From Solanum dulcamara (taxonomy: Eukaryota; Streptophyta; Magnoliopsida; Solanales; Solanaceae): 64,000 bases of DNA. Within the stretch, counting starts at the first letter, position 1, and the number at the start of each line of letters is the position of its first letter. Shown piece after piece: positions 1 through 11,870 of the stretch. The notes under the pieces were generated by a model that saw nothing but the letters and a program-made list of their open reading frames with translations, did no database searches and was not told the DNA's origin. The position numbers and the translations under genes are program-made. The stretch covers positions 43,227,501-43,291,500 of the forward strand of contig NC_077240.1 in NCBI RefSeq assembly GCF_947179165.1. Direction: 5' to 3'.

Positions 1-890
1 TAGTTTTCTTAATTCAACCAAATTATGAATATAATCTGAAGCATAATTAAGAATTTCTAAAAAGCTTTGTACTTGTTTTTATCAACTAATTTATCTGGGA
101 AAATAGATATATTTTCAACGATATGGCTTTATAATTTTATACCATTTCTGTCAATTATCATTCCTAAGAATTCTATATCATTTTTTAATAGGCTTGCTTT
201 CTTTTTAGAAAGTGCTAATCCATTTTCTAATCATAAGTTAGTAAACTTATTTATCAAAGCTATCAGAAAAAACTAAAATATCATGAACGCAAATAAATAT
301 ATAGTCATAATCTTTAAAAATATTATTCATTTTTCTTTGGAATATTTGTGGTGCATTTTTTTTTATCCAAATGACATAACTAACCATTCATACTGTCCTT
401 GAGGGGTAGAAAATGCAGTATATTGAATACTATCTTTATACATTTTTATTTGCCAAAATCCACTTTTACATTCAAACATAGAAAATATCTTCTTGTTAGT
501 AGTTCTTTTGATTAGACTTTCTTTATGGGGTAAGAAATATCAATCAAATATGGTATTATCATTTAATTTCTTATAGTTAATAACCATTTTTGATTTATTT
601 CGTACTATCTCTGCATGATTTCTTCCCATAAAAGCAGGGGAGCTATGCAGAGAGTTACTAGGTCTATTATTCTAAGACTTAATAATTCTTTAATCTATTT
701 TTGAAATTCTTCTTGGTCTTCGGGATTTTATCTCATTGATTTCACTCTAATAACTTTATTTTTATCTTTCATTTCTAGCTTGTCTTCTATCTTATTTTTA
801 TCTCAAAATTCTATGGGATTTTCAGAAAAACATTGTTCTAATTTTTGTTTGATCATATCCAAGCTTTCTTCTAATTTGTTGAAGGTTATC
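1..890 (-). pseudogene. EPRV reverse transcriptase fragment (degenerate)
   Basis: Minus-strand remnant of a Caulimoviridae-type reverse transcriptase, continuing off the left edge. Conserved blocks can be read only in pieces between stops and frame changes. Near 365-430 there is a stretch resembling the TAF-x-TPQG-x-YEWLVM region before the active site. Around 275-300, where YIDD is expected, the sequence reads as CVHD, so the catalytic aspartate pair is damaged. The same region recurs in the same orientation at 26520-26960, which fits a head-to-tail repeat of viral genomes. It lies directly downstream of the retropepsin-like domains, as in pararetroviral polyproteins. No working enzyme can be made from it. 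The family call is firm at the level of Caulimoviridae RT; the genus is inferred. Confidence 0.8.
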
Positions 891-1452
891 TAATATTCTA
901 GCAGGGGATATTGCTGATTTATTATCTGAGGGTTGTCCCAATCAGTATCATATTGTAGCAATGGAGTGTCTTTTGGAAAAATTGGTTTGTTTTGATATCC
1001 TATATCACCACGCTGGGCTATGTGGGGTTTAAAATGAATAGGTAATCTTTTTGAATAAGTAGTTTTAAAGCGTTTTACAACAATCGTATGTTGACAAGGA
1101 GTTTTAAATTTTATTTGAAATAAAGTCGTATAATACACTATGAAACATTTCTAAGAAATTATTTCCTAACAGTACATCTTGTCCGGTATTATAAAAATAA
1201 AATGGAAATATTTTATTAAAAATATCCTAATAGTATAATCAGTTGAGCAATGCCTCTTGACATTGTTATAATGTTATTTGATATTTCTCTTTCTCTGGTA
1301 ATAGGTAACTCTTGATGGTATTCTTTGGGAAATATTTCTGGTTTACAACAACATTTTCTCGATCCATTATCTATATAAGCAGCAAAATATTCTGCTTTAT
1401 AATCTTTATATGTTATTTCAATTGGTATATAAATACTATATTGGCTTGTCAT
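890..1452 (-). pseudogene. EPRV canonical retropepsin domain and linker to RT
   Basis: The frame opens with ATG at 1452 on the minus strand, overlapping the stop of the preceding frame as ATGA. The first 78 codons carry AAYIDNGSRK, placed where pararetroviral aspartic proteases have D-T/S-G. About 65 codons later, past a frame change near 1216, comes LLGNNFLEMF (about 1150-1190), matching the C-terminal G-N-x-F block of caulimovirid proteases. The stretch 1138-890 is a basic linker leading into RT. The expected DTG reads DNG here. The second copy at 27289-27515 reads IENE at the same place, so asparagine at position 2 may be a family trait rather than decay. Function would be polyprotein cleavage; this copy is broken. 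Confidence 0.65.
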
Positions 1453-1775
1453 TTTGATATAAATATTATCTTATTATTATATATAATTTTGATACCTTGA
1501 TCGAGTATATCATATGGCTTTACACTATCTAGAAATGCAGTTCCTAATAGAATTTCTAAAGTATCATTATTTCCTTCTGGTTCAACTAATAATCTTATAG
1601 GTATGGTGTTATCTTCGAATTTTAAAATAGTTTCTACCATGTTTACTATTTCATGTGTTTTTTCATTGAAATCAGTATAAAGATGTTTATCTTTTAATCT
1701 ATACTGTTGAAGGTGGTTACATAGCCTATAGCTGATGTAATTTCCACTAGCACCTGTATCTACTAGGATGTTCAT
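1449..1775 (-). CDS. EPRV additional retropepsin-like domain (DTGAS)
   Basis: An uninterrupted 108-codon minus-strand frame beginning MNILVDTGASGNYIS. The DTG triad and the later ILLGTAFLDSVKP block are the two hallmarks of a single-domain aspartic (retropepsin-like) protease, and the roughly 90-residue spacing fits one domain. It lies between the movement protein and the canonical protease. Upstream, the same frame stays open for about a dozen codons toward the movement protein, from which a small frame change near 1810 separates it, so it may once have been that ORF's C-terminal domain. Its stop overlaps the next ATG as ATGA. The catalytic Asp is retained. Whether it is an active protease or a retained fold is unknown. 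The domain call rests on motifs only. Confidence 0.65.
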   Translation of the reverse strand: MNILVDTGASGNYISYRLCNHLQQYRLKDKHLYTDFNEKTHEIVNMVETILKFEDNTIPIRLLVEPEGNNDTLEILLGTAFLDSVKPYDILDQGIKIIYNNKIIFISK

Positions 1776-1795
1776 GGGAACGAATCTTATACCAT

Positions 1796-2757
1796 TAAAA
1801 TATTCTCCCTTTTATCTTATAATTATTTATTTCATCATTTTTTTCTTCTAAGATAGGTTGTATAAATCTTTCTGATTGTGTTTTTCTTATCAATGCAGAT
1901 GGGTTTATAACTCGAGTTTCATCAAAAGATAATCGAGATATTGAATCTTATTGATTATACAAGGGTTTAGGTTGTAAATTTAAGTCTAATGTCATATTTT
2001 CTATTTCTTGTATTTTGGCTATGCTAGGCATTTGTCTTTGACTGACTTCTTCAAATAAATAGGGATAATTGATTGTATCTTTTATAGCAAAGCAATTCGA
2101 ATGATGAGAATTTGAAATTGCATATGAAATAACATAAGTTATCGAATATGGTCTATTGTTTCTATGAAATAATTTTTTTCTTTTAAAATCTTGTATTAAG
2201 CTTAGAGTTTTATCAAAATCTCTATCCAAAAGATGGTATGAAATTCTTGGATATATATTGAAATTAATCTTTCCATATTGTAGATTTCCTCATAAGATTT
2301 CTAAACAGGCCTCTTCCGTGTTTATTATCTTGTTATCTATAATAGCTAAATCTATTGGGGTATCTAACCCTTCTCTAAATGTAGATTTTATGATTATCTG
2401 GATAGCTCCTATATGTATCCATCCAAGTGTATTTTTAATTTCTATATTTATTTTTCATAATCTATCTTGAATATCTTTTTTAGATAATAACGGTATCATT
2501 ACTTTATTAGAAGTAACCAAAACTTCTAAGGCTCTTTCTTGGATATTTAATCCGTAAAATAAATGATGTGTTCTTTTTCTTAATCCTAATCTTTCAAGCG
2601 TTTTTACTTTAAATCCTGAGTAATTAGTTAAAGAAAAATTATCATTTTGTATTTGTTTTAATTTTCTTTTATCAATAAATATATCTTGTTTATATTTTCC
2701 AACTTGTTCTATCTTTTCTTCTATTATATCCTGAACAGTTTCTATTTCATTATTCAT
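1796..2757 (-). pseudogene. EPRV movement protein (30K superfamily), internal stops
   Basis: Cell-to-cell movement protein remnant. ATG at 2757 (minus) overlaps the capsid stop codon at 2750-2752 by 8 nt. A basic, coiled N-terminus is followed by a conserved core containing LDTPIDLAIID (about 2335-2367), which carries the near-invariant Asp of 30K-type movement proteins, then a C-terminal part to about 1796. One frame runs throughout, broken by TGA at 2455-2457, TGA at 2289-2291 and TAA at 1948-1950. In the second copy (27516-27827) the last of these is CAA, so that stop arose by C-to-T. Capsid followed by movement protein is the order I expect in cavemovirus/solendovirus-type genomes. Not functional. 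Confidence 0.75.
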
Positions 2758-2948
2758 TTTGCCTATCTTCTTCTGAAGAGGAATAATAATCAACATCTGT
2801 TAATATGAAGATTGCGTCATCAGACTCAACTTCTTCAAAATTATTTAATTGTATAAATTCTTCTGAATTTATTATTTCTTCAATATCTTCATCAATTTCT
2901 ATTTTCTTGGTATTATTGGCAAATTTCTTTGGGCATCTATTAGCATAG
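2750..2948 (-). pseudogene. EPRV capsid protein C-terminus (zinc-knuckle distal half and acidic tail)
   Basis: Minus-strand continuation of the capsid frame cut by element A. It begins inside the CCHC zinc knuckle (distal half reads HYANRCP), continues through a short basic stretch, and ends in a strongly acidic, serine-rich tail with stop TAA at 2750-2752. The proximal half of the knuckle (CYYCKEIGH) is at 23605-23645, 20.6 kb away. An acidic C-terminal tail after the knuckle is common in caulimovirid coat proteins. No other stop is seen within this piece. Confidence 0.75.
2944..2948. repeat. Target-site duplication of element A (left copy)
   Basis: CATAG directly before TGTAACGACC; the same five bases follow the element's terminal TGTGACA at 23603-23607. 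Five base pairs is the usual Ty3-gypsy duplication. Confidence 0.95.
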
Positions 2949-4848
2949 TGTAACGACCCATTAGATCGTTTTGAGAACTAGAACTTTTTATTTTATAGAA
3001 GACTCATTCCGTAAAGTTTTAATGGGTATTTGGACCATTCGATAACCATAGTTATTTAGTTGAAGGATAAATTTAAATAACTAATTTAATTAGTGGGCTA
3101 AGTTGATAATTTATTTAACACTATATACCAATTATTAAAGGAAAAGGATAGGGTTTATTAATTTTGATACATAATTAAAGAGAAAAGAAATGACAGAAAA
3201 GAGAGAAAACTTACCGGCGCAGCGCGAGTGCTTCAGGTACATCACAACCTCGCCCAAATCTTTGTTTTACTGAATAATGATAACAATGAAACTTAGGGAA
3301 GTAATCGTTAGAGGTTATATATTATTATATACATATAATGACTTTGTAGGAGGCATAATGTTGGTTTCTTAATTAAAGCATAATGTTGGTTTCTTATACA
3401 GTAACACCACGGCCAATTGTAAAACGTGGCTTCAATCTTTATTTCCACATAATTATTGCATGATAATTTAAGTTTTGATGTATTGAGATAGATAATTAAA
3501 TATTAGGTGTATTTTATTACCTAAATACTATTAGAGTTATGATATTGGAGGAATTAAGACTTAACCCTAGGCTTGAGTTTTAGAGAATTGATTATAGAGT
3601 TGGGTTTGTTGTGGGGTATAGGTTAAATATATAAATAATATTGGTGTCTACGGACTAGTTTACTTATAAATATTATATATTTGATAGATTGGAAACGGTC
3701 TAAGGTATTGAAGAAAGGAAGGACATTGGTGGATTAGCTTACTTTACTTTGGTTCTTCAGTTGAGGTAGGTTATGGTTTATTCTACATCATAGATAGACT
3801 CTTAATAGTGATTCATAATCATTGAGTAATGCGTGAAGTTTACTATGCATTTCATTATTGTGGTTTGGATGGTTGGTATGTTGTTGTAATTTGTCTGAAA
3901 TTCTAAGACCGTGAAATCTATAATCTTGAACTTGCTCTATCAAAAATGGTGCCTTAAATAAATAAGGCTTGAGGAAATATTGTTAATGAAGTGGAATGTA
4001 ATAATAAAGAATGAAAAATTAATTATATTTGGATAGGGTGTCACGTTCCAACACGATATATTTGAATTGGGTATCGCGTTTTGGCATGGTATATTTGGAT
4101 AGGGTGTCACATTCCATCACGGTAATATTAAAAGAAAATAAATTAAAATGACTTAATGCTATCCAATCTCCAATAACTCATTTTCCAAAAGAGCGTGATG
4201 TGGAGGCTTGAGTCCTCATGTGTGATCTTGATATTGTTGACTGGTTATGAAATTATTCATTGTGTTGTCACTCGATCTTACTCTTATTGGTTGCCACCTG
4301 TTAAGTGCTATGGTTGATTTCCCGCTACTACTTTATGCATATTGATTTCTATTTTGAGTCGGTCGATGATATTTACTCAGTACATGTTGTCCTATACTGA
4401 CCCCTACTTGTATTTTTCTTTATTTTATTTTGTGGAGTGAAGCGATTGTTCCACCGACTTCGACTCGACCTCAACTCTAGTCATTCTCCAGTTCATAAGA
4501 TTTCAGGGTGAGCTATCCTTCTGACTCATGATGGATTCTCTCGGTCATGGCATGGTGTCCTTAGTTTTTGGATATATTTTGTTATTTATTTTTTCTGGTG
4601 TTTAACATTTTTAGACTTAGTTTTAGAATTTAGATGTCCTTATGTGATGACTTTCAGATTTTGGGGAATGTTATGTAATAGATTTTAATGGCTTTTGTTA
4701 TATATTACTTTAATAAGGTTTGAGCTTCCGCATTATTATCGTGGTTTATAAGTTGAATCATTCATATAAGTTGGGATTTATATAATTGGTTCTCCCACCT
4801 AGGAGGTTAAGTATGGGTGTCACTCATGGACTATTTTGGGTTGTGACA
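2949..4848 (+). repeat. Element A 5' LTR
   Basis: 1900 bp, TGTAACG...GTGACA. Contains a 22-bp direct duplication (AGCATAATGTTGG unit near 3353-3400). Near 4029-4123 it holds a short tandem array of units like GGGTGTCACGTTCCAACACG, each with an imperfect inverted repeat. It ends just before the primer-binding site. Confidence 0.93.
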
Positions 4849-4852
4849 AACT

Positions 4853-4866
4853 TGGTATCAGAGCTT
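4853..4866 (+). other. Element A primer-binding site (tRNA-Met type)
   Basis: TGGTATCAGAGCTT, complementary to the 3' end of initiator tRNA-Met, a few bases after the 5' LTR. Confidence 0.9.
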
Positions 4867-5045
4867 TAGGTTCAGTGATCTCATCATATAAGGACAGGTC
4901 TAGTAGAGTCTTGTGGAACAGTACGGGGATGCCTTTACTTTTTTTCGAGAGGCTACGGGACTTTAGGAAAACTCCATTCCTTCTTTCTTTCGTGCTATTA
5001 CTTGAATCCAATTGGTATCTGACCTTCTTCACTTTATTTTCGGAG

Positions 5046-6520
5046 ATGGTTAGAACTAGAGCAACAACAGCACCTGAGCTAGCCATTGGGGCTGTAATTA
5101 GAGAAGGAGTAGCAATAAGAGTCCATGGTAGAGGTCGCGGGAGAAATCCCACCAAGGGCAGAGGCCAGGCAGATGGACTAGCTAAGGAAAGAGCAGCGAC
5201 CCTTCCACTGGCTGATGAGGTAGCTAGAGAGGATGCTGAGGTGGAGGATGAGAAGGGTCATGACAGAGAAGCACCACCCCAGCCTACTCCAGAGATGATC
5301 CACCAGGTTCTTACCTATCCCAGTGGGTTATCTGATCAGGGACAAGCTCTCCCAGTACTCATATTCCAAGAGTTCAACATGAAGCTATTGTGGCTCTCCG
5401 TATGACTGCATCCTTAGGAACAAGCATATTTTCTCGATTGACTACAGGCTCGGTAATGACTAGTAAACAGCATGATCTCTTTGTTAAGTTATTGAAGTTG
5501 AAACCCCCGGTCTTCAGGGGTACTGAATTTGAGGATGCTTATGATTTCCTTGTTGATTGTCATGAGCTTCTTCATAAGATGGATATAGTAGAGTAATTTG
5601 GTGTTGAGTTTGTGATATACCAATTTTAAAGAGATGCCAAAATGTAGTGGCGGTCTCATGATGAGTGCCGACCAGCAGAGGCACCACCTATGACCTGGGT
5701 AACTTTTTCTGATTGTTTCATGGAGAAGTATATCCCCTAGACCTTAAGGGACATGAGGAGAGATGAGTTCCTGAATATACAGCAGGGGAGGATGTCTGTT
5801 GCTGCTTATGAGGCCAAGTTTTGTGCCTTAGCCAGATATGCTACTCAGCTTTGCTTCAGTCAAGAAGAGCGGATTCGCAACTTTGTGAAGGGATTGAGGT
5901 TAGATTTATGGATTCTAGCTTTATAGGTTGCTACTTCAGCAAAATCTTTTCCGGAAGTGGTTAATTTTGTGATAAAGGTGGAGGGGTGAAGCCAGATAAC
6001 TTCGCTAAAGAGACAACATTCAAGACGTTTTGTAAGGGAGGTGAGTTTAGTGGTTCTTACTCCAGAGGATAGAGTTCTGGCGATTATTCGGCCCATCCTA
6101 TTCAGTCTTCATTGCAGGTTTCAAATAGAGGTTTGTTAAAGACTAGTCAGCCCTTTTCTAATTTTGGGGGTTATCTTTAGTCTTTTTCATCTTCACAAAG
6201 ACCTACTCTTGATCCTAAGACTTGTTACGGATATGGTGAGCCTGGACATATCATAAAATATTATCCAAGGTAGAGTCAGTCTTGGCATGATTAGGGTTAT
6301 AGAGTCCTAACAGTTAGAGGTTGAGGCGATGGCTATGGTGGGGGCCATCATTTTATAAGACATAGTGGCCAAGGTCATTGTGGTAGTTAGTCCAGATGGG
6401 GTGCCAGGAAGGTTGGAACTACTAGAGCACAGCTCGGCAAGGGAAATGGTCAGGCAGGCAATAAAGCCCATTATTATTCTTTCACTGGGAGGTCAGAGGC
6501 AAAGGCATCCGATGCTGTTA
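5046..6520 (+). pseudogene. Element A gag (degenerate)
   Basis: Starts at ATG 5046 with MVRTRATTAPE and an Arg/Gly-rich N-terminal segment typical of Tekay gag. The frame is lost near 5400. The retrotransposon-gag core is recognisable at 5490-5940 (PPVFRGTEFEDAYDFL, then pieces such as MTWVTFSDCFMEKYIP and EERIRNFVKGL) but contains several stops. The zinc knuckle near 6225-6270 reads CYGYGEPGHIIKYYP: two of its cysteines have become tyrosine (TGT to TAT), so it could not bind zinc. It would have formed the virus-like particle. Dead. Confidence 0.85.
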
Positions 6521-8809
6521 TCATAGGCACTCTTCTAGTCTGCAATAGCTTGGCTTTCGTATTATTTGATTCTGGATCCACATTTTCTTATATATCTTCC
6601 ACATTTGCTAATGGAATCGATTTACATTGTGACTTACTTGAAATGCCTATTCGTGTTTCTACTCCTATTGGTGAGTCTGTTCTAGTTGAAAAAGTGTATA
6701 GGTCTTGCCTTGTGACATTTATGGGAAGTAGAACTTATGTAGATTTGATTATTTTGGAGATGGTTGACTTTGATGTAATCTTGGGTATGACTTGGCTCTC
6801 TCCAAATTTTGCTATCTTAGATTACAATGCTAAGACTGTGATATTAGCCAAGCCTAGGATGGATCAGTTGGTGTGGGAGGGTGACTATCTTCCCGCTCCA
6901 ATTCAGATTATCTCTTTTCTCCATGCTAAGAGGTTGGTGAGTAAGGGTTGTGTAGCCTTCCTAGAACATCCTAAGGATGATAGTTCTAAAGTGACATCAA
7001 TTGAGTCTATTTCGGTATTGCATGAGTTAATAGATCTGTACCCCGCATACTTACCTGGTATGCCACCTGATAGGGATATAGATTTTTGTATTGACCTAGA
7101 GCCCGGCACTCGCCCTATTTCCATTCCACCATATAGAATGGCCCCGGCTGAGTTGAGGGAGTTAAAGGCCCAACTTCAGGAGTTGTTGGGTAAAGGTTTT
7201 ATTAGACCGAGTGCCTCTCCTTGGGGTGCTCTAGTTTTATTTGTAAAGAAGAAGGATGGTAGCCTGCATATGTGCATAGACTACAGACAACTTAACAAGG
7301 TGACTATTAAAAATAGGTATCCCCTTCCTCGAATTGATGACTTATTCAATCAGTTGTAGGGTGCTTGTGTTTTCTAAAAAAATGATTTGAGGTTCGGTTA
7401 TCACTAGCTAAAAATACGGGCAACAGATATACTGAAGACTGTTTTTCGAACCAGATATGGGCACTATGAATTCTTGGTAATGTCTTTTGGGCTTACAAAT
7501 GCACCTGCTGCTTTCATGAGTCTGATGAATGGAATCTTTAAGCCATATTTGGATATCTTTGTTATTATTTTTCTTGATGATATATTGATATACTCAAAGA
7601 GCAGAAAAGAACATGAAGAGTATCTGAGGATTGTTCTGGGATTGTTAAGGGAGAAAAGTGTATATGTCAAATTCTCCAAGTGAGAGTTCTGACTTGATTT
7701 AGTGTCTTTCTTAGGGCACATGGTTTCTAAGGATGGAGTGATGGTGGATCCCCAGAAGATTAAAGCAATGAAGAGTTGGTCAAGGCCCACTAATGTCTCA
7801 GAGGTAAGAAGCTTTGTTGGTTTGGCTAGCTACTATCGCCGATTTGTCAAGGGATTTGCTTCCCAGCTGACCAATCTGACCAAGCAGAATATTTCATTTA
7901 TGTGGTCTGATGAGTGTCAAGAGAGTTTTCTAAAACTCAAGATCTTATTGACCACTACACCGATTCTTGCCCTATCAGTAGAAGGTAAGATTTTTATTGT
8001 TTATTGTGATGCATCATATTCTGGTTTAGGTGCAGTGCTAATGCAGGAGAAGAATGTAATTGCCTATGCTTCAAGGCAATTGAAGGTGCATGAATGTAAT
8101 TACCCCACTCATGATTTGGAGTTAGATGCAGTTGTATTTGCATTGAAGTAGTGGAGACATTATCTATATGGGGTGAAGTGTGAAGTGTATACAGATTATC
8201 ACAGCTTACAACATGTGTTCACTTAGAGAGACTTGAATTTGAGGTAGAAGAGGTAGATGGAATTGCTAAAGGACCATGATATCACTATTCTTTATCACCC
8301 GGGAAAAGCTAATATAGTGGCTGATGCCTTGAGCAGAAAAGCAAGGAGCATGGGAAGTTTAGCTCATTTATAGGTTTCCAGACGTCTATTGGCTAGAGAG
8401 GTTCAAACTCTGGCTAATGACTTTATGAGGCTGGAAGTAACTGAGAAAGGAGGATTATTGGCCTATGTGGAGGCAAGATCTTCTTTCCTTGACAAGATTA
8501 AAGGAAAGTAGTTTGATGATGAGAAGCTGAGCTGAATTCAGGATATGGTCTTACAGGAAGAGGACAAGGAGGTTGTGATCGATGAGGAAGGCGTCTTGAG
8601 GATTAAGGGGCGAGTATGTGTGCCCCATATTGTTAATTTGATTCAGACTATTCTTTCAGAGGCTCACAGTTCGAGGTACTCTAGACATCCTGGTGCAACC
8701 AAGATGTATCGCGATCAGAGACAACATTATTGGTGGAGTAGAATGAAGTGTGACATTGTTGATTTTGTTTCCCATTTTCCAAATTGTCAACAGGTAAAAT
8801 ATGAGCACC
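6520..8809 (+). pseudogene. Element A pol, protease to integrase zinc domain (5' part)
   Basis: Domains in order: protease with [12 protein letters not shown] near 6565; reverse transcriptase from about 7080 ([32 protein letters not shown]), with FLDD near 7570; RNase H ([16 protein letters not shown]) near 8000; integrase HHCC zinc domain 8640-8810. Stops interrupt it at several places, including 7357-7359 (Q to TAG), 7372, 7408 and 8149; several fit CAG to TAG. The frame is cut at 8809 within the integrase zinc-binding region by element B and resumes at 17501. Confidence 0.9.
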
Positions 8810-8814
8810 AAAGG
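8810..8814. repeat. Target-site duplication of element B (left copy)
   Basis: AAAGG immediately before TGTAATGATC; repeated at 17496-17500 after the element's closing GTGACA. Confidence 0.95.
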
Positions 8815-10973
8815 TGTAATGATCTTGAGGGTGATTTTCAAAAATTTGTACAAAACGTGTGAACAGTAACACGCGTGAACAGTAACACGCGTGAACAGTA
8901 ACTTTTTGGGCAGAAAATGCCCCTTTCTTCCCATTTCAATAGTTTTCATCATTTGTTTGAGTTCTTGAACTCCTTGAGGTGATTTGAGAAGAGATTTTCG
9001 AGGCAAAGTGTTGGGTAAGTGATTTTTGACCTAAAACCTTCCTTTTTCATTAAGTTTTTGACGATTTTAACTCTTAAATTTTAGTTTCAAACCCCAAAAA
9101 TCCTTGTTTCTTCCCTAATCCGAATTTAAGGAAAATTGTGATTTTCAACTCGTTTTGAGCTCTATTTTTATGGGTTTTTCAACCATGAGTTCCTTATTAC
9201 CAATAGAATGGGATTGTTCAATAAATTTCCAGATTTGACCCTTTTCGAAAATAGTTAATTTTTGGACTATTTTACCCCCGGTTCCGAAACCTATCAATAT
9301 GGGTGTCATTGGACTCCTTGTGACGTGTATGTTTCATTGTTGATAGTGGGTTGTCATTCCGGGCGCTGAATTCGAGAGTTGCTTGTCCGGTGGAGGTATT
9401 CGAGTGCGGTTTCGGCAATTGAGGTAGGTTTGGCTATCTTTCTTTGAGATTGAGATGGGGTAATTAGTCATTCATATGTTATAGACTTTGGGATGGGGTT
9501 GTAGTATGAGTTGAGAATGTTATATATATTGTGATGTCTGTGTGGAGGCTTATTTATTAATGTGTTGCCGTGACGGGGTTTATTTGTATTACATAGCCCG
9601 TGTGGGGGCCTTATTTGTTATCTTATTTGCTTTGAGAGCATGTGAATTATGATTTGCCTAAGAGAGAGGCTTGAGTATATTATTTGACTTGTGATGCCGC
9701 CTGAGAGATTGAGTTGGGGTTTTGAGCATACTTGAGTATTGAAATATTGTTGAGAAAGGGGTGAATATTTAAATGAAAGTGTGTTCTTCCCGTTACTATT
9801 TATTGAGGGTGAATATCATGTGTAGGTTAAGTTTTGAGAACTTTGAACCTTATACCACATGTGAGTTGATTATTACTTCCATGCATATGTGTTTTGATGC
9901 ATTCATCCTCATTCATCATATCATAAAACATGGGAAGTTGAGAAATATGGAAATTCCTTTTGAGAAAGAAAATGAAACACCTTTAAACCTTTGTATCTTG
10001 AGTCCCTGACCGAGGCAGTTTTCCGGCAGGGTAGTGGATGCATTGTGATCCCAACCTTTGTATCTTGAGTCCCTGACCGAGGCAGTTTTCCGGCAGGGTA
10101 GTGGATGCATTGTGATCCTAACCTTTGTATCTTGAGTCCCTGACCGAGGCAGTTTTCCGGCAGGGTAGTGGATGCATTGTGATCCCTTGACCACGAGGAG
10201 GTGGCAAGGATAATGACATATTGTGATTGAGTTATATGGTCTGCAAGACCCCCATGTGCCTTGCTTGGTAGCACAGCTCAGCAGGTGTATACGACAGTCT
10301 GTGCGACAGTCTTGATTCCACCGTACCACCACATCATTGCATCATCATATTGCATTGCATTGCATTGATATTTGTGCTGCTTGAATTATCTGGTTAATTG
10401 TGATTATGAGCTGTTATTATGGGTTTACTTTACTCGCGTCAATATATATATAAATTGGCGGCACCGATGCCGGAGTGGGACTTTTCTGTATGCAGGTGGA
10501 TGCGTTCCTTAGTTTATTTCATAGGTTTGATTAATTCCTTATACTCAGTCAACTAAAACCTACTGAGTACATGTGAATTGTACTCACCCCTACTTCTGTG
10601 TCCCTTTTTGATGCAGATACTAGTCGGGGTACCCCACGTGGCAGTTAATATTCTAGCGGATTGTGTATTCTCAGATTAGTGGTGAGGTCCCAGAATTCGG
10701 ATCGTCACTAGTCTATTTTTATTTTTCAGTCTTTTGTATCATTCAGAGACTTATGTTGTATCTTCAGATTCGAACCTTGTATTAGATGCTCTTTATACTT
10801 ATGACACCAGGTTTTGGGATAATTTCTTCATTGTTTTTTTTTTCTTCTTTTTATTTAAATCGTGGCATCACTTTCCCCTTTGGGAGTCTTGTATGAGTTT
10901 TATTTTTAGGGTTACACATCAGATTGGGTTTTGAGATGTGTGCCATCATGACCTCAGTTTTTGGGTCGTGACA
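8815..10973 (+). repeat. Element B 5' LTR
   Basis: TGTAATGATC...GTCGTGACA. Contains a 16-bp unit (GTGAACAGTAACACGC) repeated near 8860-8902 and a 67-bp unit present three times at 9986-10187. Open frames inside it are chance products of the LTR repeats. Confidence 0.95.
9986..10187 (+). repeat. 67-bp tandem repeat x3 inside element B LTR
   Basis: Three near-identical 67-bp copies starting at 9986, 10053 and 10120, each holding CCCTGACCG ... CCGGCAGGG, an imperfect inverted repeat. The same array is at 16508-16709 in the 3' LTR. Confidence 0.93.
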
Positions 10974-10975
10974 AT

Positions 10976-10989
10976 TGGTATCAGAGCAC
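10976..10989 (+). other. Element B primer-binding site (tRNA-Met type)
   Basis: TGGTATCAGAGCAC, two bases after the 5' LTR. Confidence 0.9.
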
Positions 10990-11339
10990 TAGGTTCACCG
11001 GTCTTATAAGTTAAAGAGCAGGGTGTCTAGTAGAGTCTTGCGGATCGGTACGTAGACGTCCGTACTTATCTTCGAGAGGCTACAAGATACTTAATAGAAG
11101 AAACTCTTTCCTTTGATTCCTTTCGTGCGAATTATTCATATTAAGTGTTGTATACCTCTAATCTATTCCTTCCGCATTAAAAGTAACTGTCGGGTTCGAA
11201 ATAGCGGCTCTTGCTTAAGGATGATTTAGTGATGCCCATTCGAGCCTGATTATGAGTATGAAGATGTGGAGCAACAAAAAAAAGTATGGAAAATGGTCGG
11301 TTAGACTTTGACGGTTAGATTTCAAATTTTAGATATCTA

Positions 11340-11870
11340 ATTAGCCCACTTTGGATTCCTTTGAGATCTGTGGTTCCACCTATGTCTTCTAGCATTGCTA
11401 TGTTTACTTAGGAGCAAAAGAGATTTGGAGAGATTCGTCAGGGTATTGTCTCCCAAGTTTGAGGTTATCACTGTTGAGAAGGCTTATATCTTTTTGACCA
11501 AGTGTCAGGACAGGTTGTTCAAAATCGGGTATCTTGAAGGCACAGTGAATGTCTTATTTCTCTTTATAATTGCGGGAATGGCTAAGAAGTGATAGAGGTC
11601 TGTTCTTGCTCATAAACCTATCGGTCCTCCTATGATGAGTTGGGAGTAGTTTACTTGGGTTATTTTGTTATAGTGAGTTTGAATAAGGGGAAAATATGTG
11701 ATTCTTCTTCTATTCAGCTAGGATCACAAGTTGTCTGCAATACACCAGTTTTAGTTGTTTGAGGTGCTTCATGGAGTACTCGAGGTGGTGGTTGTAGTGG
11801 TTCACAGGCTAAGGGTGACCATTAATTATGCTATGCTATACCAGGTAAATTTGAGGCAGAGGCCTCTGAT
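11340..11870 (+). pseudogene. Element B gag remnant
   Basis: Only scraps of gag survive. 11395-11592 carries a degenerate retrotransposon-gag segment (KFEVITVEKAYIFLTKCQDR) ending in a stop. 11630-11660 still resembles MSWE-x-FT of the gag core. There is no Arg/Gly-rich start with ATG after the primer site and no CCHC zinc knuckle before the protease. The distance from primer site to protease is about 0.9 kb, whereas element C uses about 1.7 kb. Gag of this copy cannot make particles, although the LTRs look newly inserted. Particle proteins must therefore have come from another element, unless the LTRs were homogenised by gene conversion. Confidence 0.75.

Noticed and set aside
4853..4866. 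tRNA gene remnants at TGGTATCAGAGC sites (4853, 10976, 39075, 58663)
   Set aside because: Only the primer-binding complement of the tRNA 3' end is present, always directly inside an LTR; no cloverleaf.
9986..10187. CRISPR-like array (regular repeats)
   Set aside because: Only three direct 67-bp copies without unique spacers, inside a eukaryotic LTR.
9773..10332. Overlapping frames of 78-138 codons, repeated identically at 16295-16854
   Set aside because: They lie in the two LTR copies of element B and mostly translate the 67-bp tandem repeat.
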